Source: Streptomyces sp. NBC_01454
GTDB lineage: Bacteria; Actinomycetota; Actinomycetes; Streptomycetales; Streptomycetaceae
Direction: 5' to 3'
NCBI RefSeq assembly: GCF_036227565.1
Contig: NZ_CP109460.1
Location: forward strand, 5,208,001 to 5,272,000
DNA length: 64,000 nucleotides
The notes below the pieces were generated by a model. The model saw only the letters and a program-made list of their open reading frames with translations, was not told where the DNA came from and searched no databases. The position numbers and the translations under genes are program-made. This document shows, in pieces, positions 50,026 through 58,081 of the stretch. Position 1 is the first letter of the stretch. Each line of letters begins with the position of its first letter.

Positions 50026-51287
50026 TGGGGGACACGACGATCACGACCGGGCCCCCGACCGGGGCCGAGTCCATGGGGGTGACTGTGAACGGGTCTGCGA
50101 CTCCGGAGGCGGGAGCGGCCGAGTCCGCCGACTGCGCGATACCCGCCGCGCGGCAGGCCGCGCCACCGGGCCGGGCGGACGGGGGCGGCACCGATGCGAC
50201 AGCCGGCGGCGGCGCCGATGCCACCGCCGGCGACCCCGTCGCGGTCACTCCGCACGACCCCCGCACACACGGCTTCCTGCCCGAGCGGCCCCCCGTCCGT
50301 TCCATGATCGGGACCTGGACCCGGCTGGACGCCATGGCGCGGGCGGCCGCGACCGCACCCGACCGGGAAGCGGCCGTCGCACTGGTGGAACGGGCCCGCC
50401 GGGCCGGTGAGTTGGCAGCCCTGCGGCAACGCGTCTCCCGGCTCTCGCTGCGGAACGCGGAGGCCGCCGCCATGCGGATCGCGGTGATCGCGGTGTCCTG
50501 CGGCTGGTGCGGACTCGACCCGCAGGCACCCGCCGCACGTGAGGTCGCCGACCAGGCCTTTCTCGACCTGTGGGCGGCGATCGCGCACCGCATCGACCAC
50601 GACCAGTTCGTCGCCCTGCCCACCCTCGCGCTCCACAACTGGGCCCCCGAACGCAAACCGCGCCGCCATATCCCCATCGACCAACTGGCCCGCACCGAAG
50701 CCCTGGTACCGATCGTCCGCTGGGCCCCCGAGGGGCAGCCGCTCAGCCGGCTGGACCGGCTGATGCTGGCCGCCACCCGGCTGGAGGCCCACGGGATCTG
50801 GCTCTTCCGCCTCGCCGAAACCCTGGCGGGCCGCTCGCCCGACGACTCCTCCACCCCGACGGCGCTGCGCCGGCTGGTACGCGTCCAGCACGCCCTGCGC
50901 GCCCAGCTCCTCGCCGAGGCGGTGGAACTGGCGGCGGCCCCGGCCACCCCGCAGCAGCGCGCCGTCCTCGGTGCGCTCGCCGAACAGGGCGCCCTGGAGC
51001 CGCCGGTCCTCCAGGCGGCCGACGCGGTGCTGGGCATCGGCGGCCGCCGGATGGGCGACGGCCGGCGCCAGCTCCTGCGGCGTCACCTCCCCGCGCAGCA
51101 CCGGGCCTGGCTCAGCGCGATGGACCGCCACTGCGCACCCGTACGGACCCTCGCCCACCGCGGCGGCCCGGACGCCGCCGTCTACCGCGAGGCCCAGGAA
51201 TCGCTGATCGCCCTCCGCCGCACGTACACGGCCCTGGTGCAGGCGGCCGCCCGCCCCGACACGACCCCCCTCACGGTGGCCGCCTGA
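50025..51287 (+). CDS. Uncharacterised protein coupled to the SsgA-like gene
   Basis: 420-aa protein starting at ATG 50025, which shares one base with the SsgA-like stop. The first 85 residues are low-complexity, Gly/Ala/Thr-rich. The rest is predominantly helical and rich in Ala, Leu and Arg. Conserved-looking blocks are LRQRVSRLSLRNAEAAAMRI, SCGWCGLDP, LPTLALHNWAPERKPRRHIP and GRRQLLRRHLPAQHRAWLSA. There is no signal peptide, membrane segment or catalytic motif that I recognise. Translational coupling to a SALP gene suggests a developmental role, but this is only contextual. Confidence 0.65.
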   Translation: MGDTTITTGPPTGAESMGVTVNGSATPEAGAAESADCAIPAARQAAPPGRADGGGTDATAGGGADATAGDPVAVTPHDPRTHGFLPERPPVRSMIGTWTRLDAMARAAATAPDREAAVALVERARRAGELAALRQRVSRLSLRNAEAAAMRIAVIAVSCGWCGLDPQAPAAREVADQAFLDLWAAIAHRIDHDQFVALPTLALHNWAPERKPRRHIPIDQLARTEALVPIVRWAPEGQPLSRLDRLMLAATRLEAHGIWLFRLAETLAGRSPDDSSTPTALRRLVRVQHALRAQLLAEAVELAAAPATPQQRAVLGALAEQGALEPPVLQAADAVLGIGGRRMGDGRRQLLRRHLPAQHRAWLSAMDRHCAPVRTLAHRGGPDAAVYREAQESLIALRRTYTALVQAAARPDTTPLTVAA

Positions 51288-51411
51288 CACCCGCGGCCCG
51301 GCCCCGCCCGCCCTACGGCCCCAGCGGCCGACGGGTCAGGAGGCGCGCCCGCCGGACCCTCTCGGGCCGGTGGCCGCCGGCGGGTGCGTCCCGTCCGCCC
51401 ACCACACAGCA

Positions 51412-51447
51412 GAGTGGGCGTTCCCGGAGAACCGGAAACGCCCACTC
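51412..51447 (-). terminator. Terminator of tRNA-Lys copy 2
   Basis: GAGTGGGCGTT (51412-51422) pairs perfectly with AACGCCCACTC (51437-51447), with a CCGG/CCGG inner extension. It lies just past the 3' end of the second tRNA gene. The stem differs from that after copy 1. Confidence 0.75.
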
Positions 51448-51449
51448 GA

Positions 51450-51535
51450 TACGTGCGCCGCCAGGGACTCGAACCCCGGACCCGCTGATTAAGAGTCAGC
51501 TGCTCTAACCAACTGAGCTAGCGGCGCGCGCTGAC
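51450..51535 (-). repeat. 86-bp direct repeat carrying tRNA-Lys, copy 2
   Basis: Identical to 48991-49076. The sequences diverge immediately outside, including different terminators and upstream regions. Confidence 0.9.
51454..51527 (-). tRNA. tRNA-Lys (anticodon CTT), copy 2
   Basis: This sequence is identical to the copy at 48995-49068, with the same cloverleaf and CTT anticodon and no encoded CCA. It lies downstream of the unknown gene on the opposite strand, about 165 bp after that gene's stop. Confidence 0.95.
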
Positions 51536-51632
51536 GAAAGAAATACTACCTGGTCGAGAGGGGTGCTCCTGACCATGCCCACGGGGGTGGTGACCGTCCG
51601 GGCCCCGCCGGTGACCGTCCGGGCCGGCCGGT

Positions 51633-52391
51633 CTAGATCGCCAGCGACAGCAGCACCGGAGCGGCCTTGCGGTTGAGCGCGTCGGCGGCCTGGCGCAGCC
51701 GGTGGGCGTGCTCCAGCGGCATGGACAGCGCCAGACAGCCGACCGTCGAACCGGCGGTGATCGGCACGGCGGCACAGACCGTGCCGACGGCGTACTCCTG
51801 GAGGTCGAGCACGGGGACCGTGGGCGGCTGGCTGTCGAGCTTGTGGAACAGCACCTTCTCGTTGGTGATCGTCCGGGAGGTGAGCCGGGCGGTCTTGTGG
51901 CGGGAGAGGTGGTCCTTGCGGCCGTCGTGGTCGAGCTGGGCGAGCAGGCATTTGCCGACGGCGCTGGCGTGCGCCGTGCGATGGAATTCGGCCCACTCGT
52001 TGACCTTGGGCGCCAGCGGTCCGTCGGCGTAGTGGAGGATCTTCACCTCGCCGTCGATGTACCGGCTGATGTAGACCGCCGCGCCGACCGAGTCGCGCAG
52101 CTGGTCGAGGGTGAGCTGCAGCTTGTCGCGCAGCGCCTGGGTGCGTTCGTTGCCCGAGCCCAGGAGCAGCAGCGACTCGCCGACGACATACGCGCCGTCG
52201 GCGATCTGCTCGACATAGCCCTCGCGCCGCAGCATCGACAGCATGTGGGCGAGCTGGCCGGGGGACAGACCGGTCTCGCGGGCGATCTGCGCATCGGTCA
52301 CGCCGCCGGCGTGCCGGGAGATCGTTTCGAGTACGCGCAGGGCGTACTGCACCGAGTGGAACGGCGCGGTCGGCTCGGGCTTCAGCGCCAC
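51633..52391 (-). CDS. IclR-family transcriptional regulator
   Basis: 252-aa IclR protein. The N-terminal winged HTH spans about 10-65 (SVQYALRVLETISRHAGGVT, then IARETGLSPGQLAHMLSMLR). The effector domain has VYISRYIDGEVKILHYADG, HASAVGKCLLAQL, and AVGTVCAAVPITAGSTVGCL before the final helix. GTG 52391 has GGGGAG close upstream. It is encoded next to, and in the same direction as, the Ehu-type ABC operon and is the probable regulator of the amidase/racemase-like gene cluster; a palindrome related to one at the ehuB promoter lies upstream. Confidence 0.9.
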   Translation of the reverse strand: MALKPEPTAPFHSVQYALRVLETISRHAGGVTDAQIARETGLSPGQLAHMLSMLRREGYVEQIADGAYVVGESLLLLGSGNERTQALRDKLQLTLDQLRDSVGAAVYISRYIDGEVKILHYADGPLAPKVNEWAEFHRTAHASAVGKCLLAQLDHDGRKDHLSRHKTARLTSRTITNEKVLFHKLDSQPPTVPVLDLQEYAVGTVCAAVPITAGSTVGCLALSMPLEHAHRLRQAADALNRKAAPVLLSLAI

Positions 52392-52575
52392 GGTCTCCCC
52401 CTAGCAGGTTGGTACCGCTTGCGTCGTGGCCTCCGCCGGTGGTCACGGCCGAGGGATGCCCGGCCGCTCCCGGACAACGGGGGCTGCCCTCACGATAGCG
52501 GCCAACGGCCTTCGGCGGAGGGGGTCTTGACCGAAAAGAAGCGCGCCCGGGTTTTCTGTACTGGGGCGAGAGCCG

Positions 52576-52589
52576 TTGGCATATGCCAA
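52576..52589. promoter_or_regulatory. Candidate IclR operator upstream of iclR-type gene
   Basis: TTGGCATATGCCAA is a perfect 14-bp palindrome about 185 bp upstream of the regulator start. The palindrome CGGCATATATGCCG in the ehuB/DUF3830 divergent promoter shares GGCAT half-sites with a two-base longer centre. The rest of the 450-bp gap holds only the terminator at 52785-52819. Confidence 0.45.
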
Positions 52590-52784
52590 GGTCACGAGGC
52601 CGGATGCCGGGGAGTCTCCGGGCCCGAAGGTATCCGGCCACGTCGCGCCGGGGGCGGCCGTGGCCGGCGGAGCGTGCGGAACAGGCCATCGCCGTGGCCG
52701 GGCCGGGGAGTTGGCGCGCAAGGGTGCCTTCTCGGCCGGTGGCCCGGACGGCTTTCCGGCCGCCTGGCCGGGGCGGTACGGCAC

Positions 52785-52819
52785 CGGGTGGTGTGCCCCC
52801 GGCAGGGACACACCACCCG
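52785..52819 (-). terminator. Terminator after the Ehu-type operon
   Basis: CGGGTGGTGTG (52785-52795) pairs perfectly with CACACCACCCG (52809-52819), an 11-bp stem with a 13-nt loop, 25 bp past the ATPase gene stop. Confidence 0.75.
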
Positions 52820-52843
52820 AAACCATCGCCTACGGCCCGCCGT

Positions 52844-53677
52844 TCACAGCACGGCGCTCAGGAACTCCCTGGTGCGCTCGTGGGTCGGCTCGGTGAAGAT
52901 CTTCTCCGGGGAGCCGGATTCGATGACCCGTCCGGCGTCGAACATCAGGACGTCGTCGGAGATGTCCCGGGCGAAGTTCATCTCGTGGGTGACGCACAGC
53001 ATCGTGATGTCCGTGGTGTGGGCGATGTCCCGCAGCACGTCCAGTACCCCGGCCACCAGCTCCGGGTCGAGCGCCGAGGTCACCTCGTCCAGCAGCAGCA
53101 CCTGCGGGCGCATCGCCAGTGCCCGGGCGATGGCGACCCGCTGCTGCTGGCCGCCGGAGAGCTGGGTGGGGTACTTGTCGAGGTGCTCGGTCAGGCCCAC
53201 CAGCTCGAGGAGGTCGCGGGCCCGTTCCTCGGCGGCGTCCTTGCTCATGCCCAGGACGTGCACCGGCGCCTCGGTGATGTTCCGCAGCACCTTCATGTTG
53301 GGGAAGAGGTTGAACTGCTGGAAGACCATGCCGATCTTCTTGCGGACCTCGCGGATGTGCTTCTCCCCGGCCGGTACGAGCTTGCCGCCCTTCTCCTCCT
53401 GCGTCAGATACTCGCCGCCGACCGTGATCGTGCCCTCGTCCGGCGTCAGCAGCGTCATCAGCAGCCGCAGGATCGTGGTCTTGCCGGAGCCGGAGGGGCC
53501 GATGAGGGTGACGTGTTTGCCCGACGAGACGGTGAAGTCCAGGGAGTCCAGGACGGTGTGGGTCCCGAACCGCTTGGTGACCTTGTCGAAGCGGATCAGC
53601 TCGGTGCCTCCCGCGGCATCCGCGGGGTGGGCCGGCTCCGGTGTGTGGTCCTCGGGGGGATTGCTGTCAGCGGACAA
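52844..53677 (-). CDS. ehuA: ABC transporter ATP-binding protein (EhuA/GlnQ type)
   Basis: 277-aa ATPase of the polar-amino-acid/ectoine importer class. Walker A GPSGSGKTT, Q-loop VFQQFNLFPNMKV, signature LSGGQQQR, Walker B VLLLDEVTSALD, switch THEMNFARDISDDVL, and a C-terminal PTHERTREFLSAVL as in GlnQ-like proteins. The start appears to be TTG 53677 with GGAG seven bases upstream; the next in-frame candidates lie well inside the conserved part. The gene overlaps the preceding permease by 11 bp and is the last gene of the operon. Confidence 0.88.
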   Translation of the reverse strand: MSADSNPPEDHTPEPAHPADAAGGTELIRFDKVTKRFGTHTVLDSLDFTVSSGKHVTLIGPSGSGKTTILRLLMTLLTPDEGTITVGGEYLTQEEKGGKLVPAGEKHIREVRKKIGMVFQQFNLFPNMKVLRNITEAPVHVLGMSKDAAEERARDLLELVGLTEHLDKYPTQLSGGQQQRVAIARALAMRPQVLLLDEVTSALDPELVAGVLDVLRDIAHTTDITMLCVTHEMNFARDISDDVLMFDAGRVIESGSPEKIFTEPTHERTREFLSAVL

Positions 53678-54320
53678 GGCGACGCTCCAGGGCTCGCAGG
53701 AGGAGGGAGGTGGGGTAGGAGATGACCACGAAGAGGACGCCGACGACGGTGATCGGCTCCAGGTAGTCGAAGGTGGTCGCGCTGATGCTGTTCGCCTGGA
53801 AGAGCATGTCGGCGACGGTGATGCCGGCCAGCAGCGGCGTGTCCTTGAACATCGCGATGACGTAGTTGCCCAGCGCGGGCACCACCCGGCGGAACGCCTG
53901 CGGCAGGATCACCGCGATCCAGGTGCGCCGGCGGGGCAGGCTCAGCGCCGTCGCGGCCTCCCACTGGCCGGGCGGGACACCGTCGATACCGGCGCGGTAG
54001 ACCTCGGAGGTGTACGTCGAGTAGTGCAGGCCCAGGCCGATGACACCGGTGGTCAGCGGCGCGAAGGTCAGTCCCCAGCCCGGCAGGACGAAGAACAGGA
54101 AGAACAGCTGCACCAGCAGCGGGGTGTTGCGGACGAACTCGACGAAGATGCTCACCGGCCAGGTCACCCAGCGGCTCGGCGCGCGCAGCGCCAGCGCCCA
54201 GACCAGGCCCAGCGCGAACGAGACCAGCGAGCCGTAGATCGTCGCCTGGACGGTGATCCACAGCCCCCTGAGGATGTCGGGCATGATCTCGCCGACATAG
54301 CTCCACGACCAGTTGTTCAC
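53667..54320 (-). CDS. ehuD: ABC transporter permease (EhuD type)
   Basis: 217-aa HisM/GlnP-type permease with five to six membrane segments. It begins MNNWSWSYVGEIMPDILRGL and carries EFVRNTPLLVQLFFLFFVLP, a standard loop of the polar amino-acid permease family. The EAA loop is PPGQWEAATALSLPRRRTWI. It overlaps the first permease by 4 bp at its GTG start. The order binding protein, permease, permease, ATPase matches ectoine-type operons. Confidence 0.88.
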   Translation of the reverse strand: MNNWSWSYVGEIMPDILRGLWITVQATIYGSLVSFALGLVWALALRAPSRWVTWPVSIFVEFVRNTPLLVQLFFLFFVLPGWGLTFAPLTTGVIGLGLHYSTYTSEVYRAGIDGVPPGQWEAATALSLPRRRTWIAVILPQAFRRVVPALGNYVIAMFKDTPLLAGITVADMLFQANSISATTFDYLEPITVVGVLFVVISYPTSLLLRALERRLVR

Positions 54321-55048
54321 GGCTTTCCTCCGGTGGCCAGCGCCTCGGGGCCCTGCTGTTCGACGGGGAGCTTGCGGGAGAACCAGCCCTCGCCCTTGGG
54401 CACCGCCCGGCCGATCGAGGCCTTGGCGCGGCGCTCCAGGACCCGCATGATCCGGGTCAGGACGAACGCGACCAGGAAGTAGAGGACGAGGATGATGCCG
54501 TAGATCTGGGCGCTCTGGCCGGTCGACAGCCGGGCCAGCTTGGCCTGGAAGGTGAGTTCGCCGATGGACAGCAGCGAGGCCAGCGCGGTGCCCTTGAGCA
54601 GCTCGATCAGCAGGTTGTTGAACGGCGGCATCATCTCGGGGACGGCCTGCGGCAGGATCACCTTCCGCAGCCGCTGCCAGGGCGTGAAGCTCAGCGCGAT
54701 GGCCGCCTCACGCTGGGCGGGGGCCACCGCCTGGACGGCGCCGCGGACGATCTCGGAGCCGTAGGCGCCGTACGACAGGCCCAGGGCCAGGGTGCCCGCC
54801 CAGATGCCGACCAGCTGCCAGCCCAGCAGCGGCAGCGCGAAGAACAGCCAGAACATCAGCACCAGTGCCGAGGTGCCGCGGAAGAACTCCACATAGACAC
54901 CGGACAGGAAGCGGATGATCCAGAACCGTGAGGTGCGGGCCAGGCCGATGCCGAAGGCCACGGCCGCAGCCAGGGCGGCGCTGTAGACCATCAGCTGGAT
55001 GGTGATCCACAGCCCCTCGAAGAAGAGTTGCCACAGGGCGCCGGTCAC
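54317..55048 (-). CDS. ehuC: ABC transporter permease (EhuC type)
   Basis: 243-aa permease of the polar amino-acid family, with the characteristic YVEFFRGTSALVLMFWLFFA, YGAYGSEIVRGAVQAVAPAQ and EAAIALSFTPWQRLRKVILP EAA loop. The start GTG overlaps the ehuB stop (GTGA). The C-terminal 30 residues are polar. Together with the second permease it would form the membrane channel. Confidence 0.88.
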   Translation of the reverse strand: MTGALWQLFFEGLWITIQLMVYSAALAAAVAFGIGLARTSRFWIIRFLSGVYVEFFRGTSALVLMFWLFFALPLLGWQLVGIWAGTLALGLSYGAYGSEIVRGAVQAVAPAQREAAIALSFTPWQRLRKVILPQAVPEMMPPFNNLLIELLKGTALASLLSIGELTFQAKLARLSTGQSAQIYGIILVLYFLVAFVLTRIMRVLERRAKASIGRAVPKGEGWFSRKLPVEQQGPEALATGGKP

Positions 55049-55956
55049 TTCTTACAGAGCTCCTTCGCCGTGAGGTCGGTCTGGAACTCCTTGGTGAAGC
55101 CGTACGGCCGGGCGATGCGCAGGAGTTCGCCGCTCTTCTTCATCTTGTGCAGTTCGTGGTTGAAGGCGTCGCGCAGCTTGGTCTCGCCGATGCGGAAGCC
55201 GTAGCCGCCGCCGTCGCGCTGGGGCTTGCCGTCGACCTCCGGCGTGAACGGCGCGGTCATCGACACCTTGGGGTGGGCGCCGGTCTTCAGCGCCTCGATC
55301 ATGGTCAGCGCGGTGCCGGCGAAGACATCGATACGGCCGGCCTCCAGGGCCTCCATGCCGGCGATCTGGTCGCCGTAGGTCTGGATGGAGCTCTTCTTGA
55401 CGCCGTTGCCGACCGCATAGTCGATCTCGGCGTAGCCGATACCGGAACCCATCCGGTAATTCCCCTTGGCGATGTCCGCATAGGAGTGGATATTTTTCGG
55501 GTTGCCCTTGAGTACGAGGAAGGCGTCCTTGCTCTCGTAATCCGGGTCGGAGAAGAGGACGGCCGCACAGCGGGCCTTGTTGATGAACATGCCCGCGACG
55601 ATGACGTCGTACTGGAAGGAATGCAGACCGGGCACCAATGCGCCGAATTCGACCGGTACCGGCTCGAAGTTCTTGATGCCCAGCCGCCGGAAGATCGTCT
55701 TGGCTACCGCGGGGGCCTCGCCGGTCAATTCGCCCTTGTTGTTGATGGACGCATAGGGCGGTTCGCTGGCGATTCCCATGCGGACGGTGCCCTTTTTCCG
55801 CAGATCCTCAAGCTGGTGTCCGCCGCCGGTCGCTCCGGAGACGTCGACCCGCGAGCAGCCCGTGCCCGCTGCCGTCGCACCCGCCGCGCCGAGCGCCGCC
55901 ACCCCCGCGAGCAGCGTCCGTCGCCGGATGCCACCGGCCAATTTTCTATTGATCAT
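55045..55956 (-). CDS. ehuB: Ectoine/polar-amino-acid ABC transporter substrate-binding lipoprotein (EhuB type)
   Basis: 303-aa binding protein. ATG 55956 has AGGAGA five bases upstream. The signal peptide is a twin-arginine-like RRRTLLAGVAALGAAG ending in GTGC, a lipobox-like site. The mature protein resembles EhuB: VRMGIASEPPYASINN, VEFGALVPGLHSFQYDVIVA, GMFINKARCAAVLFSDPDYE, FLVLKGNPKN. Ehu proteins bind ectoine, hydroxyectoine or related cyclic amino acids. No known ectoine-degradation gene set is present, so this importer could carry a different substrate. It is divergent from DUF3830. Confidence 0.88.
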   Translation of the reverse strand: MINRKLAGGIRRRTLLAGVAALGAAGATAAGTGCSRVDVSGATGGGHQLEDLRKKGTVRMGIASEPPYASINNKGELTGEAPAVAKTIFRRLGIKNFEPVPVEFGALVPGLHSFQYDVIVAGMFINKARCAAVLFSDPDYESKDAFLVLKGNPKNIHSYADIAKGNYRMGSGIGYAEIDYAVGNGVKKSSIQTYGDQIAGMEALEAGRIDVFAGTALTMIEALKTGAHPKVSMTAPFTPEVDGKPQRDGGGYGFRIGETKLRDAFNHELHKMKKSGELLRIARPYGFTKEFQTDLTAKELCKK

Positions 55957-56003
55957 TCTGTTCTCCTGTGGTGGAGCCATGGGCGCGCGACTACCCGGAC
56001 GCC

Positions 56004-56017
56004 CGGCATATATGCCG
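56004..56017. promoter_or_regulatory. Candidate operator in the ehuB/DUF3830 divergent promoter
   Basis: CGGCATATATGCCG is a perfect 14-bp palindrome in the 134-bp gap between the divergent ehuB and DUF3830 genes. Its GGCAT half-sites match those of TTGGCATATGCCAA near the iclR-type gene, but with two extra central bases. Confidence 0.5.
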
Positions 56018-56090
56018 ATCGTTTCCGGCCCTTGATACAAGCGGCTCGGAGTTGTTCCGTACGCCGGTATTGCCCACCTACGATCGGGGC

Positions 56091-56591
56091 ATGACCGATC
56101 GCTTCATCGAAGTCTCCCTGGACAAGCGCGGCGTGAGCTGCACGGCCAAGTTGCTCGACGACCGCGCGCCGATCACCTGCAATGCCGTGTGGGATGCACT
56201 CCCGCTCGGCGGCGACGTCTATCACGCCAAATACGCCCGCAACGAGATCTACACCCTGCTCGCGCCGTTCGCTCCCGAGGAGCCGCCGCTGGAGAATCCG
56301 ACGATCACCCCGATCCCCGGCGATCTGTGCTACTTCACCTTCTCCGACACACAACTGGGGACGAAGTCCTACGGTTACGAGAGCCGGGCCGCACACCAGG
56401 GCCGCGCCACCGTCGTCGACCTCGCGCTGTTCTACGAGCGCAACAATCTGCTGATCAACGGTGACGCGGGCTGGGTGCCGGGCATCGTGTGGGGCGGCAT
56501 CGTCGACGGCCTGGACCGGATGGCCGACGCCTGTCAGGACCTGTGGCGGGCCGGGGCGCTGGGGGAGTCCCTCAGCTTCCGGCGGGCGTAG
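56091..56591 (+). CDS. DUF3830 cyclophilin-like protein
   Basis: 166-aa protein of the DUF3830 family, predicted to have a cyclophilin-like beta fold. Landmarks are MTDRFIEVSLDKRGVSCTAK, PITCNAVWDALPLGGDVYHA, ARNEIYTLLAPF, and NPTITPIPGDLCYFTF. It is found beside amidases, Asp/Glu-racemase-like enzymes and ABC importers in proteobacteria and actinobacteria, and its activity is not known. ATG 56091 follows a 134-bp divergent promoter. Its 3' end overlaps the convergent amidase gene by 20 bp. Confidence 0.85.
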   Translation: MTDRFIEVSLDKRGVSCTAKLLDDRAPITCNAVWDALPLGGDVYHAKYARNEIYTLLAPFAPEEPPLENPTITPIPGDLCYFTFSDTQLGTKSYGYESRAAHQGRATVVDLALFYERNNLLINGDAGWVPGIVWGGIVDGLDRMADACQDLWRAGALGESLSFRRA

Positions 56592-57996
56592 GAGGCGCGG
56601 GGATCCGCGCGGTCCCCGCCTCGTAGAGGGCATGCGCGGCGCGCAGCACCAGCGCGTCCGCATGCCGCGCGCCGACCAGCTGGACGCCGATCGGCATCCC
56701 GTCGCCGTCCACCCCGCACGGCAGCGTCGCGGCCGGCTGCTGGGTGAGGTTGAAGGGATAGGTGAACGGCGTCCAGCCGGTCCAGCGGGTGTGGCCCGAC
56801 CCGGACGGCACCTCGGCGCCCGCCTCGAAGGCGGTGATCGGTTCCGTCGGGGTCACCAGCAGGTCGTAGGCGCTGTGGAAGCGGCCCATCGCCTGACCGA
56901 GCGCCATCCGCGTGTCGACCGCCGCCAGATAGTCCAGCGCGCTGTAGCGGGCACCCTGCGCGCAGATCTCCTGCAGCCCCGGATCGAGCAGCGCCCGGTC
57001 CGCGTCGCCGAGATGCTGCACCACCCGGGCCGCGCCGCTGAACCACAGCGTGTGAAAGGCCTCCACGGGGTCCGCGATGCCCGGGTCGATCTCCTCGACG
57101 GACGCGCCGAGCCCGGCGAGGGTGTCGACCGCGCCGCGGACCGCCGCGGCGACCTCGGGAGCGACCGGGACGTCCCAGCCGAGCGACGGGCTGTAGGCCA
57201 CCCGCAGCCCGGAGACCGGACCGGCCAGCTCCGTGCGGAAATCGCCGGCCGCCGGACCGAGCTGGGACCAGTCGCGCCAGTCCGGCCCGCAGATCACGTC
57301 CATCATCAGCGCCGCGTCCGCCGCGTCCCGGGTCATCGGCCCGACGTGCGCCAGCGTCCCGAACGGGCTCGCCGGATACAGCGGCACCCGCCCGTAGGTC
57401 GCCTTGAGCGCGAAGATCCCGCAGAACGACGCCGGGATGCGCACCGAGCCGCCGCCGTCCGTGCCCAGGCTCAGCGGGCCCGCGCCCAGCGCCACCGCCG
57501 CCGCGCTGCCGCCGCTGGAGCCGCCCGCGGTGCGCCCCGGATCGTAGGGGTTGCCCGTCACCCCGTGCCGTGGGCTGTCGGTGACGCCCTTCCAGCCGAA
57601 CTCGGGGGTGGTGGTCTTGCCGACGAACACCGCACCGGACTCCCGCAGCCGGGCGACCGATGGGGCGTCCTCGTCCCAGGGGCCCTCGGCCCGCACCGTG
57701 CGCGAGCCGCGCAGCGTCGGGGTGCCCCGGGTGAGGAGCAGATCCTTGACGGTGACCGGGACCCCGTCCACCGGACCGGCGGGGGTGCCGGCCCGCCAGC
57801 GCTCCTCCGATTCCTTGGCGCCGGACAGCGCCTCGTCCGCGTCGATCCGGGTGAAGCAGTTCGTCGCGGCCCCGGCGGCCTCGGCGCGCTCCAGCACCGC
57901 CCGGGCCGCCTCGACGGGGGAGAACTCGCCGGTCGCGTACCCGGCGGTGAGCCGGGCGGCGGTGAGGTCGGCGAGGTGGGTCGGTTCGGTGGTCAT
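56572..57996 (-). CDS. Amidase (amidase signature family)
   Basis: 474-aa amidase with the Ser-cisSer-Lys triad: Lys84 in [13 protein letters not shown], the [20 protein letters not shown] block with cis-Ser near 160, and nucleophile Ser184 in [14 protein letters not shown]. It hydrolyses amides to acids plus ammonia. Its C-terminal part is typical ([18 protein letters not shown]). ATG 57996 has GGAGGA just upstream. It is placed between DUF3830 and the 2-hydroxyacid dehydrogenase, suggesting a deamidation step in the same catabolic pathway. The substrate is unknown. Confidence 0.9.
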   Translation of the reverse strand: MTTEPTHLADLTAARLTAGYATGEFSPVEAARAVLERAEAAGAATNCFTRIDADEALSGAKESEERWRAGTPAGPVDGVPVTVKDLLLTRGTPTLRGSRTVRAEGPWDEDAPSVARLRESGAVFVGKTTTPEFGWKGVTDSPRHGVTGNPYDPGRTAGGSSGGSAAAVALGAGPLSLGTDGGGSVRIPASFCGIFALKATYGRVPLYPASPFGTLAHVGPMTRDAADAALMMDVICGPDWRDWSQLGPAAGDFRTELAGPVSGLRVAYSPSLGWDVPVAPEVAAAVRGAVDTLAGLGASVEEIDPGIADPVEAFHTLWFSGAARVVQHLGDADRALLDPGLQEICAQGARYSALDYLAAVDTRMALGQAMGRFHSAYDLLVTPTEPITAFEAGAEVPSGSGHTRWTGWTPFTYPFNLTQQPAATLPCGVDGDGMPIGVQLVGARHADALVLRAAHALYEAGTARIPAPPTPAGS

Positions 57997-58081
57997 GCGT
58001 CCTCCGAGCGTCGGCCGCCCCCGGGCGGGGCGGCGGTGGGGGGAGCGGGACTGCCGCGCCGGGGCCCGGCAGCCGGCCCCG

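Noticed and set aside
48991..51535. The tRNA-Lys pair as boundaries of an integrative element
   Set aside because: No integrase, excisionase, replication or transfer gene lies between the two repeats, so it was not annotated as a mobile element, only flagged as a duplicated locus.
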